From Fonticula-like sp. SCN 57-25 (taxonomy: Eukaryota; Nucleariida; Rotosphaerida): 49,728 bases of DNA. Made by a program: the position numbers and the translations under genes. How positions within the stretch are numbered: the stretch's first letter is position 1; the number at the start of each line of letters is the position of its first letter. Positions 10,285 through 22,900 of this stretch are shown one piece after another. Below the pieces are notes generated by a model. The model ran no database searches. It was not told where the DNA came from and saw only the letters and a list, made by a program, of their open reading frames with translations. Where the stretch lies: positions 1 to 49,728 of the forward strand of contig MEDX01000014.1 in NCBI GenBank assembly GCA_001724245.1, read 5' to 3'.

Positions 10285-11647
10285 CAATCACAGGATTTAC
10301 GATCACGTCACTTACCATCCCACTGTCACCATTCCATGTCACCATTCCTCACACCTGTCACCATTGTCTCCGTATTACCTTTTGTAGCTCTTGTGTCCTT
10401 TGTCTTCGTCTTTGCCCTCGTGTCTCTCTCTGAGCTCTACTCTCTGCAAGTCAATAAACCTCTACAACCTCAGCAAGGTGTATTACCTTCTCCCTCATCA
10501 CACGAACGCGCCTACTCAAGGAACCAGTCGAAGCGCAAGACGACGACAAAAAGACCTTTCAAACATAGGTGTGAGAAGTTTTAGACGTTGGACGAATAGC
10601 GCGCAACTTTGCGCTGAGATTGTCTTCACTCCGTCATCTGTCAGGAACCACCCCTACCACATCTATACATTCCGCGTCGTCCTTTACCACGTTCATCGGT
10701 TCCGTCAGGAGCCACCTCCACCACCGCCGCCCGTGCCGCGCCCTCCTGCACCTCACGCATAGCGTTTTTAAACGGCTTCACTGAACTCGTCTTGTCGCGA
10801 GCTCTCGAACGACCCCTAAACCATCGCTCTACGACAAGTATTCGCGGAGATACGAGCTCCCGCCGCTACACACGATCAACGATTTGCCGATACCTTCACG
10901 GTCAACCATCGTCCCAGACGACGACCCCCGATCGAGCCAACACCATCGCTTACCCAGCACACGCGCACACACGTGCTAGGCAACTAGGACGTTCACACGC
11001 AGGAACAATAGCGCACACTAGAGCTGGTCGGCAGGACGCCCTCGCCAATAGGGCAACTTAACGTACTCGTTTCGCAGCTTATCTTCGACTAGTCGAGCCC
11101 TTTGATTGTATTTTACTCTGGAACTTGCCTCGTGGCACCGTATTCTGTATTCTTTTCTTTGTGGTACAATTTGTACCAGTTCAGAACCACTGTCACAACG
11201 CGGCCTGTAGCAGCATGCATCTTCTGCTTTACTTGTCTGTCACAAGGATTTGTACGGCATCAGAATATTCCCTTATATAATACTGGGAACCGAAAGAACC
11301 GGACCGGACATGGCAGTCTGCATGTTCCTGGATTGCTAGCAACCGTTCGCACCCTCACGCGTAGCTTTCGGTATGCTCTCTTCCTTTCTGACTGATTTTT
11401 TTTCTCTTTGTACAATAGTTTGCATCTATTCGGCAAGACAGATCTCCGCGGCAGTCCAGAAAGAGACCTTAATGAAGTCACTCACGATGTCTGAGCGATA
11501 GGTACATCAACAGCAAACGCTATACGATAGAGAACGCTTCGCAAGTATCGCGACTAACAATGCCAGTGTGTATCTGTATTCCACAATCATGATGATGTTT
11601 TGTCGATGATTAAAACCAAAAAATGAATCTAAAAGAACAAGAATTGC
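10285..11647. other. Possible retroelement (LTR-like) debris, no intact gene
   Basis: TGTCACCATT occurs three times near 10325, 10339 and 10357. A C/T-rich stretch and AATAAA near 10453 follow, then several GC-rich open frames (10391-10762 with a proline run, 10792-11061 rich in Arg/Thr). The arrangement (TGT start, AATAAA, then gag-like frames) is reminiscent of an LTR, but I find no matching second LTR, protease, integrase or reverse transcriptase motif. The segment 11100-11647 is AT-rich spacer and MAPK 3' flank. Confidence 0.2.
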
Positions 11648-13312
<1,665 letters not shown>

Positions 13313-13953
13313 TCTCGAGACTTCTATGACATGCAGGAATGAGCAAATTATTGTCCGTCCTACACGCAGCAAAGGCATAGGTGACCCCAACGTACACGGC
13401 CGATCACTGCAACAGTACAAAAAAAGAGGGCACAAGGTGTCTCGGTCCAAGCGGTCGTGGTCTGCACTTAGTTTTGAACTGAGACAGAGCAAATCCAGCA
13501 ATCAACGAACAATCAGACAAATTGGTTGCTGACGCAATCACCGTGTGGTCGTAGCATATTACCAATATAATTTTATCATTCAGCACGGAAGGGCACAAAG
13601 GTTGTACTGGCAAGCCAGTTGTGCGGAATATCGAGGTACGTGGTAACTCTTTTTGAGTGCGAAGAATAGTTATTGGCTTAGTGGGTTGGCTCATATGCTT
13701 CTATCAAGCAAACGCGGCGACTCGCTGACTCGTGAGTCCGACGAAACATTTACAGTCATCAAATGAACACAGTGACAAGGGACGGCTGAGCTGGTGTGGC
13801 AATGGACTTTTCCCATTGAAGTCCTAAAGCGGGATGTGTCAACAGATGCGCAGCACCAGTGAGGATATATGGCAAAACTTTCAATCACTACGTTGACATT
13901 ATATATTCAATATTTCTCTGAGTTAGTTCTGGTCTTCTACAGTACGAGCGAGC
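13313..13953. other. Spacer: MAPK 5' flank and SDHB 3' flank
   Basis: 641 bp separate two minus-strand genes. Open frames on the minus strand (for example 13404-13694) have no domain signature and are probably 5' UTR or chance. AT-rich sequence around 13895-13925 should hold the SDHB polyadenylation region. No RNA gene is seen. Confidence 0.5.
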
Positions 13954-15122
13954 TTAAACACCCAAGGCCATATCCTTCTTGATCTCAGCAATGGCGAGAC
14001 CGGGGTTGAGGCCCTTGGGGCAGGTGCGGGTGCAGTTCATAATCGTGTGACACCGGTACAAGGAGAAGGGGTCCTGGAGCTTGGCGCGGCGCTCAGCACC
14101 AAACTCGTCCTAAAGCACGAATGAGAAAAACAAGAAATAAGAGGAGATGTCTCCAAAGGCGCACTCTGCTGTCAGCCATCCACCGGTACGCCTGCAAAAG
14201 GACGGCAGGGCCCAGGTACTTGTCCTGGTTCCACCAGTAGCTAGGGCACGAAGTACTGCAGCAAGCGCAAAGGATGCACTCGTACAGACCGTCGAGCTTG
14301 GCACGGTCCTCAATCGTCTGGAGGTTCTCCTTGGTGGGGTCCGCAAGAGGCGCCTTCTGCTTGAGCCAGGGCTCAATCGACTTGTATTGCTTGTAGAAAT
14401 TGTTCATGTCGGGCACAAGATCCTTAATCACATACATGTGAGGAAGAGGGTAGATCTTGACTGCAATACACCCAATGGCGCATTAGCACAATACTCTGAA
14501 AAAGGAATGGTGCGTCATACCTGGGCTACCAGTCTCGATGTGGCAGAGGCACGCAAGCGTGTTGCTGCCGTTGATGTTCATGGCGCACGAGCCACAGATA
14601 CCCTCGCGGCACGAGCGGCGGAAGGTGAGGGTGGGGTCAACCTCGTTCTTGATCTTGATAAGAGCGTCCAGGATCATCGGGCCGCACTTGGACAGGTCAA
14701 TTGTGAACGTCTCAAGACGGGGCTTGTCATTGGGAACCTCGGGGTTCTGCGCACGGGTTAGTACCGGCGCCGCTAAGGGATTAAAAAAACGAGAGCAACG
14801 AGCAAACAACATAATAAAAGCCAACTGCTCAAATTTTACCCAGCTAATTATAATCGAATCCCAACGTGTGCTGGACTGCGTAACATACCCAGCGGTAAAT
14901 CTGGAACTCCTGCATGCGCGGGGCAGGAGCGTCCGGGGCAGCGGCCGCAGCCGAAGCAGTCTCGCTCTTGGGAACAATCGTCGCCTGGAGAGCAGGGGCG
15001 CTCACGCCAAAGGCGCGCGCCTACACGCAACAAAAAGCCCATTCAGCACAAGGTCCATTTCAAGGGAAAGGTCGTACGTTGCGAGCAAGGAGTGACGTCG
15101 AACGGGCAAATGCCGGGATCAT
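13954..15122 (-). CDS. SDHB: Succinate dehydrogenase iron-sulfur subunit, mitochondrial
   Basis: Model: complement(13954..14109, 14165..14460, 14521..14746, 14889..15020, 15078..15122), 284 aa. It is the electron-transfer subunit of respiratory complex II in the inner membrane. The N-terminus [15 protein letters not shown] with further Arg/Ala residues fits a mitochondrial presequence. QEFQIYRW joins across a 142-nt intron to [14 protein letters not shown]. The [2Fe-2S] site is [13 protein letters not shown] plus a downstream Cys, the [4Fe-4S] site is [17 protein letters not shown], and the [3Fe-4S] site is [32 protein letters not shown] is also a family signature. Five exons were needed, and all junctions keep phase. 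The last residues KKDMALGV are slightly shorter than in animals. Confidence 0.97.
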
Positions 15123-16234
15123 TTTTCTCCTCTTTACTAAAAAAAGGCAAAGGTTCAGCCGACTGTCTCGCTTAACAAAATTGCCTGTAGGCGTCGCCAC
15201 TGGGTCACAATGGCGGCCAGTCACTGGGAAAGCGTACCAGGCCCGCGCCGAAGAAGGTCGGAAAAAAGCGGAAAGAACAAAATCAAGGGCAGAGCCAAGG
15301 GCAGAGTTTGCAGTTGTATCAGTTTTCTTTTTTATCACATGGGGCAATGTAAAATCTGGGGTGGACTTTTTTGTTCATCATTTTCTCGTTGCTCGGTCCC
15401 TCGTGGCACATTTGCTTTTTCTCCCTCCAACATGGTCGAGTCTTAAAGTCTTGCCAAGGTAGCTATTCACATGGCTTGTTCCAACGAAAGCACTCGGATA
15501 AACGAGTAAAGCTGCTCAGGTACGTCTTATTTGTATTTTTTAGAGTGAACAGTTTCTTTGAGCATATGATGACATTTTTCTATTCACACTGTATGAATCT
15601 CTGCATGTTTACCATTCTGCAATCCTGATGCTCCTATAATTATAAGCACTTGTTTCTCGTATTTCATTGAATACGTCTCTAACGCCTTTGTTTGGCAGAA
15701 TCATGCTAGTTTAAGTTTGACCTATTCAAGAGCCAACCCCTATCGTCGGTGTCGGGTGCGTTGCGAACCTCTCTGTAGCTCTTTATGTGCCCTTGCATAT
15801 TATGATGAGTATAAAGCGTAGAGGCTGTTTATGAGTCCTATGATTTTATTTTACTACGTTCCTGATCCCCCTCTTTTTATTTTACTTTGCCGCTCTTTTT
15901 TTATCGCTTTACTCATGCTCGCTCTTTCCGCCCCAGACGCCGCTGCGGTTACGAACTTCCCGGTGTCAGCATAGTCCGCGGCATGACCCTGCCAAGACAT
16001 GCGATTGTCCGCCATAAACCGAGGTGCTTTTGCGGGTCTTTGTCTTTTGTCGCATCCTGTTGTCAGGATATGCAAGGGACTTGTCCGCGGCCAATGGCCA
16101 TATCTAGTTCATTGAGGATTATATAGTATGGTACCGAAATGTATTCAACAGAGAAAAAAATATACTATATTCAACCGAACAACTTTGTTTTACATCGTGA
16201 ACAATGATACTGCACATTTCAACTACTGAGTGTC
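15123..16234. other. Long spacer without recognised gene
   Basis: 1.1 kb lies between the SDHB start and the bHLH stop. The SDHB-proximal 250 bp is GC-richer and probably promoter, with CACTGGGTCACAATGGCGG near 15200. The rest is T-rich with many stops. Open frames at 15210-15446 and 15371-15628 have no domain. I see no tRNA-like structure or long repeat. Confidence 0.5.
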
Positions 16235-16976
16235 TTACTCTACAGGTGTGCTGAGATCCCGCGCCTTCCGTCTATCCGCCAGCATCTTGACCCTCGTTTC
16301 CATTTCATCCACGCAATCTTTCAAATCATCAATGAAAGCCACAGCTAAAGAGAAAAAACACAAGAAAGTGTGAGTGAGCGCAAAGAACACACTCGCTTAG
16401 CACCGTACCACTGGACAGCAAGTTTCCCTTGGTGGCCTTTGTAAATGTCTCATCAATGGGCAGCAGGTCTTTAAGCTCCTCAAAGAGCGCTCCCATATCT
16501 TTCCTCCTCTTGCGTTCGGCCATGCGGTGACTCATCCTTGTGGGGACATGTTGCCCCGACGATGTTGTCCCTTCTCCGGGCCCGCCGCCAACTTGCACTC
16601 TTGATAGTTGTTTACGTGTCAAGTGGTGCCTCCGCAAAGCGCCGCGTGGATGAGCTCCACCAATTGCATAGACAGTCTCACCCTCGCTCCCGTCATCACC
16701 TACTTCCGGATCAGCAATCTCGTCGTCGTCGTCGTCGTCGTCGAGATCCCCTTCCGAGGACGAGTCGGTATTTTCGGACAACAATCCGCTGGCGGCAGCT
16801 GGGGTAGTTGCGGTGCTCGCAGTGGGAATGTCCGAAGCAGTTATAACAAGAACGGGACCGGGCAATGCGGGAGCAGAGGGGGAGGGATCCCTGGCAGTGT
16901 CGGTTTTGCCGCCCGATGGTTCCACCTCAGCGTCATTCTCGCTTGAAGAATGCTTCCGCTTCAAGCTCGTCTCCAT
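16235..16976 (-). CDS. Basic helix-loop-helix transcription factor
   Basis: Model: complement(16235..16344, 16409..16976), 225 aa. The C-terminal part carries a bHLH domain: basic region HRMAERKRRKDM with the His-Glu-Arg pattern that contacts E-boxes, helix 1 GALFEELKDLLP, a loop with TKATKGNLLS and, across the 64-nt intron, helix 2 AVAFIDDLKDCVDEME, which continues as a short helix. The N-terminal 130 residues are low complexity, with a run of seven aspartates and Pro/Ser/Thr-rich sequence, plausible activation or degradation segments. The start METSLKRKHSSSE was chosen over an in-frame upstream Met because it begins a hydrophilic, Lys-rich sequence. Specific orthology cannot be assigned; the arrangement recalls fungal INO4/ESC1-like factors. 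It likely binds DNA as a dimer in the nucleus. Confidence 0.87.
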
Positions 16977-17528
16977 AGGAGAGACAGGTAGACAAAAGAC
17001 AAACAATGCGTGAAATAAAACGAAATATCCCTACGGTGGCCCGGCTGGTTCTGCAGTGCTGGCCTGCCCTCAATGGCACAAACGGCACCCGGTGTTGGGG
17101 TACGTTCACAGGGAGTATGATAGGTCTGACGTGGTTGGCTGTTGATCGATTTGGCTGCGTTTCCATTGGCGCGCGGATCATTTGACTGTTGTTGATTGGC
17201 TGCAGCTGCTCAGCTGGTCCGGGACCTGGCTCGGGCCTGCAACTTGAGGATGGGTGATGGACAAGAAAGGCAGGCGGCACGCTGCTTGACCAGAATTTAA
17301 AGGGCAACTGTGTATTCGGTGAACAATGAAAGAACAACACCGCGCATTAAATATTTCAAGTACTCCTCTTTGGGGTGTGCCACTAGCAAGACAAAAAGGC
17401 ACACCTGCCATATCCATACCTAAAAAGCTGGTCTCGAAAAAAAAAAGTATATTCGAATTTAATACAATACGACAAACAAAAAAGTGACCCCGCGGAACAA
17501 ACTGCGACCTCTTGGAAACATGTTAGCC
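16977..17528. promoter_or_regulatory. bHLH-gene 5' region with paired E-boxes and CCAAT
   Basis: The bHLH promoter side contains an ATTGG box (17193-17201) and, immediately beside it, two CAGCTG E-boxes at 17203-17208 and 17211-17216. This is about 230 bp upstream of the start. The remainder (about 17340-17528) is AT-rich 3' flank of SKP1. Function is inferred from motif identity only. Confidence 0.4.
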
Positions 17529-18444
17529 TTACGACCGCTCCTCGCACCAGTCGTTCTCCTTGCGCACGAGCTCCTCTTCCTCGGGCGTAAAGTCGTTCTT
17601 GATGTTAAAAATGCGGCGAATCTCTTCAGGTGTCTTGCCTACGCACATCATAAAAGTGAGAAAAACCCACAGGACAAGTGTCCACTGTACCCTTGATCAT
17701 GTTGGCGACCGTCTTGCACGTCAAGTCGAGAAGGGGCTTAATGTCCATGTAGTTTGCGGCCTAAGCACGGCAGTTCGTTAGCACACTATAAAGATATCCA
17801 CTCAAAGATATCATTAAAGGGACCAAAATGGTAAAGAAAAACGACGAAACATAAAGACCGATTCCCACCTCCCTGAAAGCTACCCGCACAAAGAAAAAGG
17901 CTGTCGTACAAGAATAAGCTCGAAAAGTGTGCCTTGATCAACCTTGCAAAACTCAAAGTCCCATTCTGAGATATCGTCGGTGCGCTTGGAGACCGATTCG
18001 TCCTCGGGCTGCGGCGGCGGGTCGCTACGGTGACGTGTGCACCACTCCACCACCTTCTGAAGAATCGGCGCCGAAACGTTCATGAGCGGAATGGCCTGGT
18101 CGCTCTCGCCAAAATCTGACAAAGCAAAGAAATGTAAATGGTCCACGAAGATGAAGGCAAAAATAGGGCTCCGAGCGAAAGTGGGAACAAAACACGAAAA
18201 GGAAGACGTTAACTGAATAGAATACAAAGAATGCCCACAGAGATGGCAACAGAAAGTGCCTTTCTGGACGGCAATGAAAAAGAACAATACTAAACAGTAC
18301 AGCAATGTCCCCCCCACACTAAAAAATATCCACATAACGCGCCATACCTTCGATCATGTTCTTGATAAGAACAGACTTTTCAGCCACATCGCGCGGGACG
18401 CGGACCTCATGGTCGTCCGAACTCATAAGTCGCACTTCGGCCAT
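17529..18444 (-). CDS. SKP1: SKP1, core subunit of SCF ubiquitin ligases
   Basis: Model: complement(17529..17638, 17691..17760, 17910..18115, 18348..18444), 160 aa, the usual SKP1 size. SKP1 bridges cullin-1 to F-box proteins. The BTB/POZ fold begins [20 protein letters not shown] and ends in CTRHR. The characteristic C-terminal helices are [38 protein letters not shown] and [17 protein letters not shown], ending [10 protein letters not shown]. Introns are 232, 149 and 52 nt; the first two are long for this locus. The linker [20 protein letters not shown] is a little acidic and proline-rich. Start at 18444 because [11 protein letters not shown] matches the family N-terminus; an internal Met7 is less likely. 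Confidence 0.97.
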
Positions 18445-18604
18445 TATTCGTCTTTCAATATTGACAAAGAAAATTCACTGCCCTTTCCACAGTCTTTCAC
18501 GACTCTCCAAGAAACGCAGACAAGGCCTACGTCAGAGGAAGCCAAGGTTAACGGATCAACGCGGCCGCCTACCGAACCGATCCAAGACGAATCAGCTTTG
18601 GTGA

Positions 18605-18702
18605 TGACGTCAGATGTGACGTCAGCTACTCCTAGAATAGGGTGTGTACAGTAATCGACTAATCGTAGACTAGACGGAAGCTAGACGGAAGCTAGACGGT
18701 AA
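18605..18702. promoter_or_regulatory. Two CRE-type palindromes and an 11-bp triplet upstream of SKP1
   Basis: TGACGTCA, the full bZIP/CREB palindrome, occurs at 18605-18612 and 18617-18624, 12 bp apart start to start. That is 161-180 bp upstream of the SKP1 start. Just beyond, CTAGACGGAAG repeats at 18670 and 18681, with a variant at 18692 (CTAGACGGTAA). The motif identity is visible; binding is inference. Confidence 0.5.
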
Positions 18703-18810
18703 CTCCAAACTAGAAGCAACTGAAGCAACGATGCACCAACAGGCCGACGGCTCCACGCAGCCATGATAGCGCGGCTCAAGCAAAAAATGGCCATAGTAAT
18801 ATTTTACCGT

Positions 18811-18879
18811 TCACATCATCCAAGAATAGTAGGTTCCCATCGCCACGACGACGGCAAAAAGTACTGCCGCAAAGGCCAT
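18811..18879 (-). CDS. Candidate 22-residue hydrophobic microprotein
   Basis: ATG at 18877-18879 opens MAFAAVLFAVVVAMGTYYSWMM and ends at TGA. The reading is almost wholly a single membrane segment. A good acceptor (TTTACCTTTCAG) abuts the ATG, and a GTACC donor lies 46 nt earlier, so a 5' UTR intron is possible. Small single-span subunits (OST or respiratory complex type) have this size, but I recognise no family. Splicing the same intron can also give a different frame, so this call is tentative. Confidence 0.25.
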   Translation of the reverse strand: MAFAAVLFAVVVAMGTYYSWMM

Positions 18880-19028
18880 CTGAAAGGTAAAAAAACTTTA
18901 AGGCAGTTCAAAGGGGTGGTACTAATCAAAACACAGTAACCCATGCAATTTTATTAATGCATAATAATCATGATGAGCTGCGAGCAAAGGACGCTATGCG
19001 TAGTGTGCGTGGCTTCTGCCGCCACTCG

Positions 19029-19629
19029 TTAGAAGAACGAAAGGGCGGAGGCAACGGCGGCAAGCAGTGCAGTCACCGAGGCAAACGCCACGGTCTGGAA
19101 GCCGCTGCTGCACTCAAGCTTGACGGACGCGTTGACAGAGGCGGTGCACTGGCCGTCGTCTTGAGTGGTGGTGAGGCAGCCCTCGGAGCAAGCGTTGTCA
19201 GAGCACGTCGCGGTGGTCACCTTCCCACCAGAGCAGGTGTGCTTGCGGTACGAGGAACCAACGGCGATGCAGGAATCAGCAAGCTCACCGGCAATACCAG
19301 TGTACTCACCACTGCAGTCGGTGTTATCATAGGTCAGGTGCAACACATACTGGCCGCTGGCCCTGGGAGGGTAAATCGACTCGGTGCAAACGGTAGAGGC
19401 GGTGACGCCGGCCACGGACGTGCAGACGTCCACGGGAGTCGGGCAAGTTCCAATGCCAGTGGTGAAACTGAACGGAACATCGTCGCACATTGCATTCTTG
19501 TCTAAAAGAGGATGTCAGTGCGTGATGCAGATGTTTCGGTCGCAACGTACGAAACCCGACGACTGAGTTGAGCGCAGAAGCGCAGGCGACGAGGCCAAGA
19601 AGGACGACGGCGGTGGAGCGAGCAACCAT
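19029..19629 (-). CDS. Cysteine-rich secreted protein, probably GPI-anchored
   Basis: Model: complement(19029..19501, 19551..19629), 183 aa; one 49-nt intron (GTACGT..TAG). Residues 1-20 (MVARSTAVVLLGLVACASAL) form a signal peptide. The mature region holds many cysteines, for example CDDVPFSFTTGIGTCPTPVDVC and CSDNACSEGC, suggesting a disulfide-stabilised domain, and it is rich in Ser/Thr. The C-terminus (GFQTVAFASVTALLAAVASALSFF) is hydrophobic and follows a small-residue site, typical of a GPI-attachment signal. I do not recognise a named family. A surface or cell-coat role is inferred from the two end signals only. A TATA-like CATAAAAG lies about 45 bp upstream. Confidence 0.75.
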
Positions 19630-19987
19630 TTTCACTGTTATAGGGAAGGCGACTGGGAGAAGACTGAATTGAGCTTTTATGGGGGTGGGGGGAAAACGTT
19701 TTTCGGACGTTTCTGATCCGAAAAATATGTGAACGGTTCGCATGAAAGTTTTGATCTCGACCAATCACCACGCAACTGTTGCCTCAATTAGGGTTCCGAT
19801 CAGACATTCCATTTCTTCGGAATTTGATAGGGTTCTGTAGGTAATTTTTGTTCCGCAATAGGCAGTGTAAAGTAAGGGGCACGACAGTCGTACGATAACT
19901 GTCTCCTGTCACAAAATTCCAGAGAAATTCCAAGAGGTTCCATTCAAATTTACTCAAAAGCAGAATGCTACAATATTTTTATTTATA
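19630..19987. promoter_or_regulatory. Promoter of the GPI-type gene and DPYD 3' flank
   Basis: Minus-strand ATAAAAG at 19674-19680 lies 45-51 bp upstream of the start and is a TATA candidate. It is followed by a G/C tract GGGGGTGGGGGG at 19681-19692. A CCAAT element TCGACCAATCACC sits at 19757-19769. The distal part is AT-rich and should hold the DPYD 3' UTR. Confidence 0.55.
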
Positions 19988-22900
19988 TCACGCACTAATC
20001 ATAACGACTCCATCGCTCCCGGCCGCAGCCGGTGCGGGTATCCCGCGATCAGGAACATACTCTGTCACTCTCGGCACCATGGTAATGCAATCATAGATCG
20101 GACAGACGGAGAGGCAGAGCGTGCATCCCGTGCAGTCGTCGGTCACCGTGGGCAGATGTGTCTGCGCATCAAACGTAATGGCCTGATAGCCCGCGTCGTT
20201 GCACGTCATGTAGCACTTGCCGCAGTTGATGCAGCGCTCGTCATTGACGACCGCTACGACTTGCGCCTTGTTGTCGAGCTTGCTGTAGGGGCCCAGGCGT
20301 CCGAGCGCCTTGCCAACCAGCTCGTTCAGGCGCGGTACCGCGCGCGCGACCGCAGGCGCTGGGCGCACCAGATGAGCCTCCGACTCAGTCTCCGCCGCCA
20401 GCACGTCAGGAACGCTGAGCGGTCCATCCGCGGCAGCCACCTCTGCTTGTCGCTGAGCACGACGCGCGCGTTCGTAAGGCCCAAAACGCGGGAGTCGCTT
20501 GGTTGAATCGGCTGCGGACGAGACGGTCTCTGACGAACGAATATGGCTCTGCCCGTCCCAGACGCTCGTGTCGGCGAGGTCGGCGCGCGCCTGCATGTAC
20601 AGGAGGCACTGCAGGCCCGTCGTGTAGTCCTGCACGACCGTAAGGTCCTGATTCTGAACCGCCGAGCAGATCTGGACGACGCTGGCGCCGCAGTAGAGGA
20701 ACTCGAGAACGCTCTCGGCAGTGTCGGCGCCGCCCGTCGCGAGGACAGGGTAGTCGGGGAAACGCTGAGCAATTGCTGACACTGCACGCAGTGCAATCGG
20801 CCGGACGGCGACGCCCGATACGCCGCCGTAGGTGGTACGCTTGCTGGCGCCGACGGCAGGCCAAGGCTCCGCAGAGTGCGGGCGCATGCTCATCAGCCCG
20901 CTGACCGTATTGACCGCCGTCACGCCAGTCGCTCCGCCGTCCCGTGCGGCGCCCGCAATGAGAGTAACGTCTGTGATGTTGGGCGTCATCTTTGCAAAGA
21001 AGGGCACAGTGCAAACTTCCTTGACCCACTTGCAAATGTCATGCACAAGGTCCTCCCTCTGGCCGCACGCAAGCCCCATGCCGCGCTCACCCATACCGTG
21101 TGGGCAGCTCAGGTTCAGCTCCACGGCGTCCGCACCGGCCGCGCACGACTTGCGTACGAGCTCCTGCCAATCTTCCTTGACAAAGGCGGCCATGACAGAG
21201 GCGATAATGATGCGGTCCGGAAAGTCCTGCTTCAGCTCGCGGATGGACTCGCACCAGTACTCGGCGCTCTTCTCGGAAATGAGCTCGATGTTGAGGAAGC
21301 TCGTCTGGCCGGGGCCGTACTTGGGCCCGCTCGTTGTGCCGCGGACAATGCGCGGGCTCACGTTTGTCACCCAGTCGCGCTCAACGGCAAAGGTCTTGGT
21401 GACGGCGAATCCCCAGCCGGCCTCAAAGGCTCGGCGAATGATGCTTGCCGACGTGCACGGCGTCGCGCTCGCAAGCCCAAACGGATTGGGGAAACGGAGG
21501 CCGGCCGTCGTCACCGACAGGTCCACCTTGTCAATCTCGGTGAAGAAGCCGGGAAGCTTGGCGACATTACCGACATCAATGCCGCTCAAGGACTGCACAA
21601 AGCGGTGCAGGTGCCACGACGCAGTCTTTCCGTCGTTGACGGCCTCCACGGTGGTCGACGAGCCAACGATATCGCCACCACAAAAGACCCACGGGGCGTC
21701 AAGTGATGTGCCAGAGAGCGGATCGTAGGCGGCCAGGCCCGACATGTCGCTCACCTTGAGCGGCGCCATGGCTGAGAGCACCTCGGCGCTGCCAACATGG
21801 GACCCAAAAGCGCTCACAATGTGGTCGCAGCGCACGCGGATCAGCTGGTCGTCGTCGCGCACGTACTCGCCCGTCTCCAGATCCTTCTCCATCTTGTACA
21901 TTTCAAGCGCATGCACGCGCCCGTCGCGCATAATCACCTGGCGAGGTGCACAGTAGGGCAAGAATTCGCATTTTTCGTGGATTGCGTGCTCCACCTCCTC
22001 GGGCACCGCGCGAATATCCGTGAATCCGCGGCGGAACACCACCGTCACGCGCGATGCACCGCAGCGGAAAGCGCTTCCTGCGCAATCAAACGCCGTGTCT
22101 CCAGCTCCCAGCACAATCACCCTGCCGCGGAGGTCGGGCATCGCGGCCGCTGCAGCAGTGGCCGTTTCGGATTTCGCCCCAGAGCCGCAGCCGCCGCAGC
22201 TTCCACCGCTGCAGCCGCCAGCGCTGGAGAGGCGCGGCTTGGACGCCAGCGAGACCGCCGGAAGGAGATCCTTCGAAGTCCAGAAGCCCTGCTCAGTCGT
22301 GATGCCGTTAAAGGCCGCGTCCACCTTGGCGTCGGGCGCGCCGATGCCGACAAACACGGCCACATAGCCCTCATTGTGAAGCGACTGGACCGTAAAGTCG
22401 CGCCCGAGAGCCTTATCATAGACGATCTTGACACCAAGGTCAAGCATGAGCTGAATTTCAAAAGACACAGCGGCGAAGGGGAGTCGATACTGCGGGATCT
22501 CGGAAGAAGAGAGGCCGCCGGCGTACTTGCCCTTTTCAAAGATGGTCAGGTCGGTGTAGCCGAGGCGCGCCAGGAATGTTGCGCAGGAGATGGACGATGG
22601 GCCAGCACCAACAAGCGCAATCTTGCTGCGGTACGACGCGGGGAGCGACGACAAAGGGGGGAGCGAGGGGTCGCGGATCTGCGCAACGCGCATCTTTTTA
22701 AAGGTCTCAACCGCAAAGTGCTGCAGGCCACCGATATCTACAAACACCAAAGCGTCAGTCGCAAAAAATCAACATATATACAAGCAACGTACTAATTGCG
22801 CCCTCCTCAACGGCGGCGAGATTGCAGCCGCCAACGCAGAGGTCGCTTGTGGGGCAGACCATGCCGCACGTCAGACCGCACGGGTTGTCGGACAAGATGA

